The notes beneath the pieces are model-generated. The model saw only the letters and a list, made by a program, of their open reading frames with translations. It made no database searches and was not told the origin of the DNA. A stretch of DNA of 64,000 nucleotides from Lysobacter sp. ISL-50 (GTDB taxonomy: Bacteria; Pseudomonadota; Gammaproteobacteria; Xanthomonadales; Xanthomonadaceae). The DNA is taken from assembly GCF_018612875.1 (NCBI RefSeq), contig NZ_JAGGRI010000037.1, positions 82,203 through 146,202 on the forward strand, in the 5' to 3' direction. The translations under genes and the position numbers were made by a program. Below, in pieces: positions 62,619 to 64,000 of the stretch; the stretch's first letter is position 1, and every line of letters starts with the position of its first letter.

Positions 62619-63776
62619 ATGCGCAGTTTTCCCCTGGGTGAAGAGATCGACGCGCTGCGCGATGCAGTGCGCCGTTTCGCCGACGCCGAAATCGCTCCGC
62701 GCGCGGAGCAGATCGATCACGACAACGCGTTTCCGCAAGACCTGTGGCTCAAATTGGGCGAGATGGGTCTGCTCGGCATGACCGTGCCGGGCGAATACGG
62801 CGGCAGCGAGATGGGCTATCTGGCCCATCTGGTGGCGATGGAAGAGATTTCGCGCGCGTCCGGTTCGGTCGGTCTTTCCTATGGCGCGCACTCCAACCTG
62901 TGCGTATCCAACCTCTACGCCAACGCCAACGAGGCCCAGCGCCGCAAGTACCTGCCCAAGCTGTGCAGCGGCGAGTGGAAGGGCGCGCTGGCGATGAGCG
63001 AACCGGGCGCCGGTTCCGACGTGGTCGGCTCGATGAGCTGCCGCGCCGAACTCAAGGACGGCGTGTGGGTCGCCAACGGCAACAAGATGTGGATCACCAA
63101 CGGCCCCGAGGCCGACGTGCTGATCGTGTACATGCGCACCGCGGGCAAGAACGCGGGCAGCAAGTGCATGACGGCGTTCATCGTCGAAAAGGGCATGAAG
63201 GGGTTTTCCACCGCGCAGAAACTCGACAAGCTGGGCATGCGCGGCTCGAACACCTGCGAGCTGGTGTTCGAGGACTGCGAGATTCCGGCCGAGAACGTGC
63301 TCGGCGAAGTGCATCACGGCGTCAAGGTGCTGATGAGCGGCCTCAACACCGAGCGCCTGGTGTTGACCGGCGGCCCGCTGGGCTTGATGCAGTCGGCGCT
63401 GGACATCGCCCTGCCCTACGTGCGCGAGCGCAAGCAGTTCGACGTCGCCATCGGCACCTTCAGCCTGATGCAGGGCAAGATCGCCGACATGTACACCGCG
63501 CTGCAGTCCAGCCGCGCGTTCGCGTATCAGGTCGGGCGCGATTTCGATGCCGGGCATAAGAGCCGGATCGATTCGGCGTCGTGTTTGCTGCATGCCTCCG
63601 ATGCGGCGGTGCAGGTGGCGCTGGAAGCGATCCAGACCCTGGGCGGCAACGGCTACATCAATGAGTATCCGACCGGGCGGATTCTGCGCGACGCGAAGTT
63701 GTATGCGATCGGCGCGGGGACCAACGAGATCCGACGCATGCTGATCGGACGCGAGTTGTTCGACGGCAAGAGCTGA
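62619..63776 (+). CDS. ivd: Isovaleryl-CoA dehydrogenase
   Basis: 385 residues, full length for the acyl-CoA dehydrogenase family. [13 protein letters not shown] and [15 protein letters not shown] form the FAD/substrate loops; [16 protein letters not shown] holds Glu245, the catalytic base whose early position marks isovaleryl-CoA dehydrogenases. The C-terminal [42 protein letters not shown] is canonical. It oxidises isovaleryl-CoA to 3-methylcrotonyl-CoA in leucine degradation. It starts one base after the carbonic anhydrase stop. Other liu genes are expected further right but lie outside. Confidence 0.95.
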   Translation: MRSFPLGEEIDALRDAVRRFADAEIAPRAEQIDHDNAFPQDLWLKLGEMGLLGMTVPGEYGGSEMGYLAHLVAMEEISRASGSVGLSYGAHSNLCVSNLYANANEAQRRKYLPKLCSGEWKGALAMSEPGAGSDVVGSMSCRAELKDGVWVANGNKMWITNGPEADVLIVYMRTAGKNAGSKCMTAFIVEKGMKGFSTAQKLDKLGMRGSNTCELVFEDCEIPAENVLGEVHHGVKVLMSGLNTERLVLTGGPLGLMQSALDIALPYVRERKQFDVAIGTFSLMQGKIADMYTALQSSRAFAYQVGRDFDAGHKSRIDSASCLLHASDAAVQVALEAIQTLGGNGYINEYPTGRILRDAKLYAIGAGTNEIRRMLIGRELFDGKS

Positions 63777-63800
63777 GGCGGGGTTACGTTTCGGTGCAAG

Positions 63801-63832
63801 ACGCCGCTACGGAAACGTGGCGGCGTTTTTGT
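63801..63832 (+). terminator. Terminator of the carbonic anhydrase-ivd operon
   Basis: 11-bp stem with one G-T mismatch, GAAA loop, and TTTTTG following; starts 24 bp past the stop. Confidence 0.88.
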
Positions 63833-63850
63833 TTGGGCGGAAAGCAAATC

Positions 63851-64000
63851 TCCCCTAGCCCCTCTTTTTCAAAGAGGGGAACCTGTCTGCCAGGGCTGGG
63901 GGTTGCGTAGCCGCGTTGTGGCCGAAGGCGGACGGCGAACCACCTGAAATCCCGCGTCCGACCACCCCACCGCGAACGCGTTCCCCTCTTTGAAAAAGAG
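63851..64000. repeat. Pair of inverted family C repeats
   Basis: TCCCCTAGCCCCTCTTTTTC-AAAGAGGGGA at 63851-63880 and, in inverse orientation, TTCCCCTCTTTGAAAAAGAG at 63981-64000 (running off the window). The ~100 bp between them holds no gene. Confidence 0.8.

Noticed and set aside
1..64000. tRNA, rRNA, riboswitches and insertion sequences
   Set aside because: Looked for in the intergenic regions by eye; no cloverleaf, rRNA segment, recognised riboswitch core or transposase was seen.

Overview
The window reads as a chromosomal segment of a Xanthomonadaceae soil predator, most probably a Lysobacter species. The evidence is the very high GC content, the density of secreted hydrolases (two tandem alpha-lytic-type serine proteases, a lysyl-endopeptidase-like protease, M13, M14 and metzincin metallopeptidases, a PhaZ7-like depolymerase, a tyrosinase), a type IV secretion effector carrying the XVIPCD tail, an XAC0095-type small protein and xanthomonad-style palindromic repeats. 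This assignment is inferred from family content; no rRNA, tRNA or other marker gene lies in the window.

Layout. 0-5.7 kb: truncated AmpR regulator, gluzincin lipoprotein, a tandem pair of small secreted proteins, a ParB-like protein, a DUF333 lipoprotein and a class 3 lipase. 5.8-18.7 kb: a large secreted beta-helix protein, an NTF2-like protein, an S33 hydrolase and its decayed copy 2 kb downstream, small secreted proteins, a PhaZ7 homologue, and a Tat-exported tyrosinase followed at 6 bp by a small secreted partner. 18.7-30.5 kb: a cholera-toxin-A-like ADP-ribosyltransferase candidate, an amidohydrolase, M14 and M13 peptidases separated by a palindromic repeat block, a lysyl endopeptidase, a methyltransferase, a glyoxalase-like protein and a GT1 glycosyltransferase. 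31-35.8 kb: two 404-residue alpha-lytic-like proteases bracketing two paralogous small secreted proteins, with shared upstream elements and terminators plus an orphan copy of the terminator region. 35.8-38.8 kb: a membrane protein and a translationally coupled metzincin operon.

39.3-45.6 kb is a markedly AT-richer accessory island that looks defence-related: a small XRE regulator and a membrane-anchored NACHT NTPase; convergent to these, a RelA/SpoT-type synthetase with a small downstream partner; an HNH endonuclease interrupted by one amber codon; and a 3' fragment of a DUF3228-like gene whose intact copy lies on the other side of the HNH gene. 45.8-49.9 kb holds two tandem antitoxin/zeta-toxin pairs, each joined by an ATGA overlap. 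The longer toxin has gained a C-terminal XVIPCD and is therefore a predicted antibacterial T4SS effector.

50-64 kb returns to housekeeping style: a secreted PPC/P-domain protein; fused isobutyryl-CoA mutase IcmF (with a palindromic repeat translated inside its linker), leucine dehydrogenase and isovaleryl-CoA dehydrogenase, which together point to branched-chain amino acid catabolism; an alpha-carbonic anhydrase; and an unusual papain-like peptidase fused to an alpha/beta hydrolase. The strongest candidates for undescribed biology are the ADP-ribosyltransferase, the RelA/SpoT pair, the NACHT unit, the duplicated zeta-toxin modules and the peptidase-hydrolase fusion.
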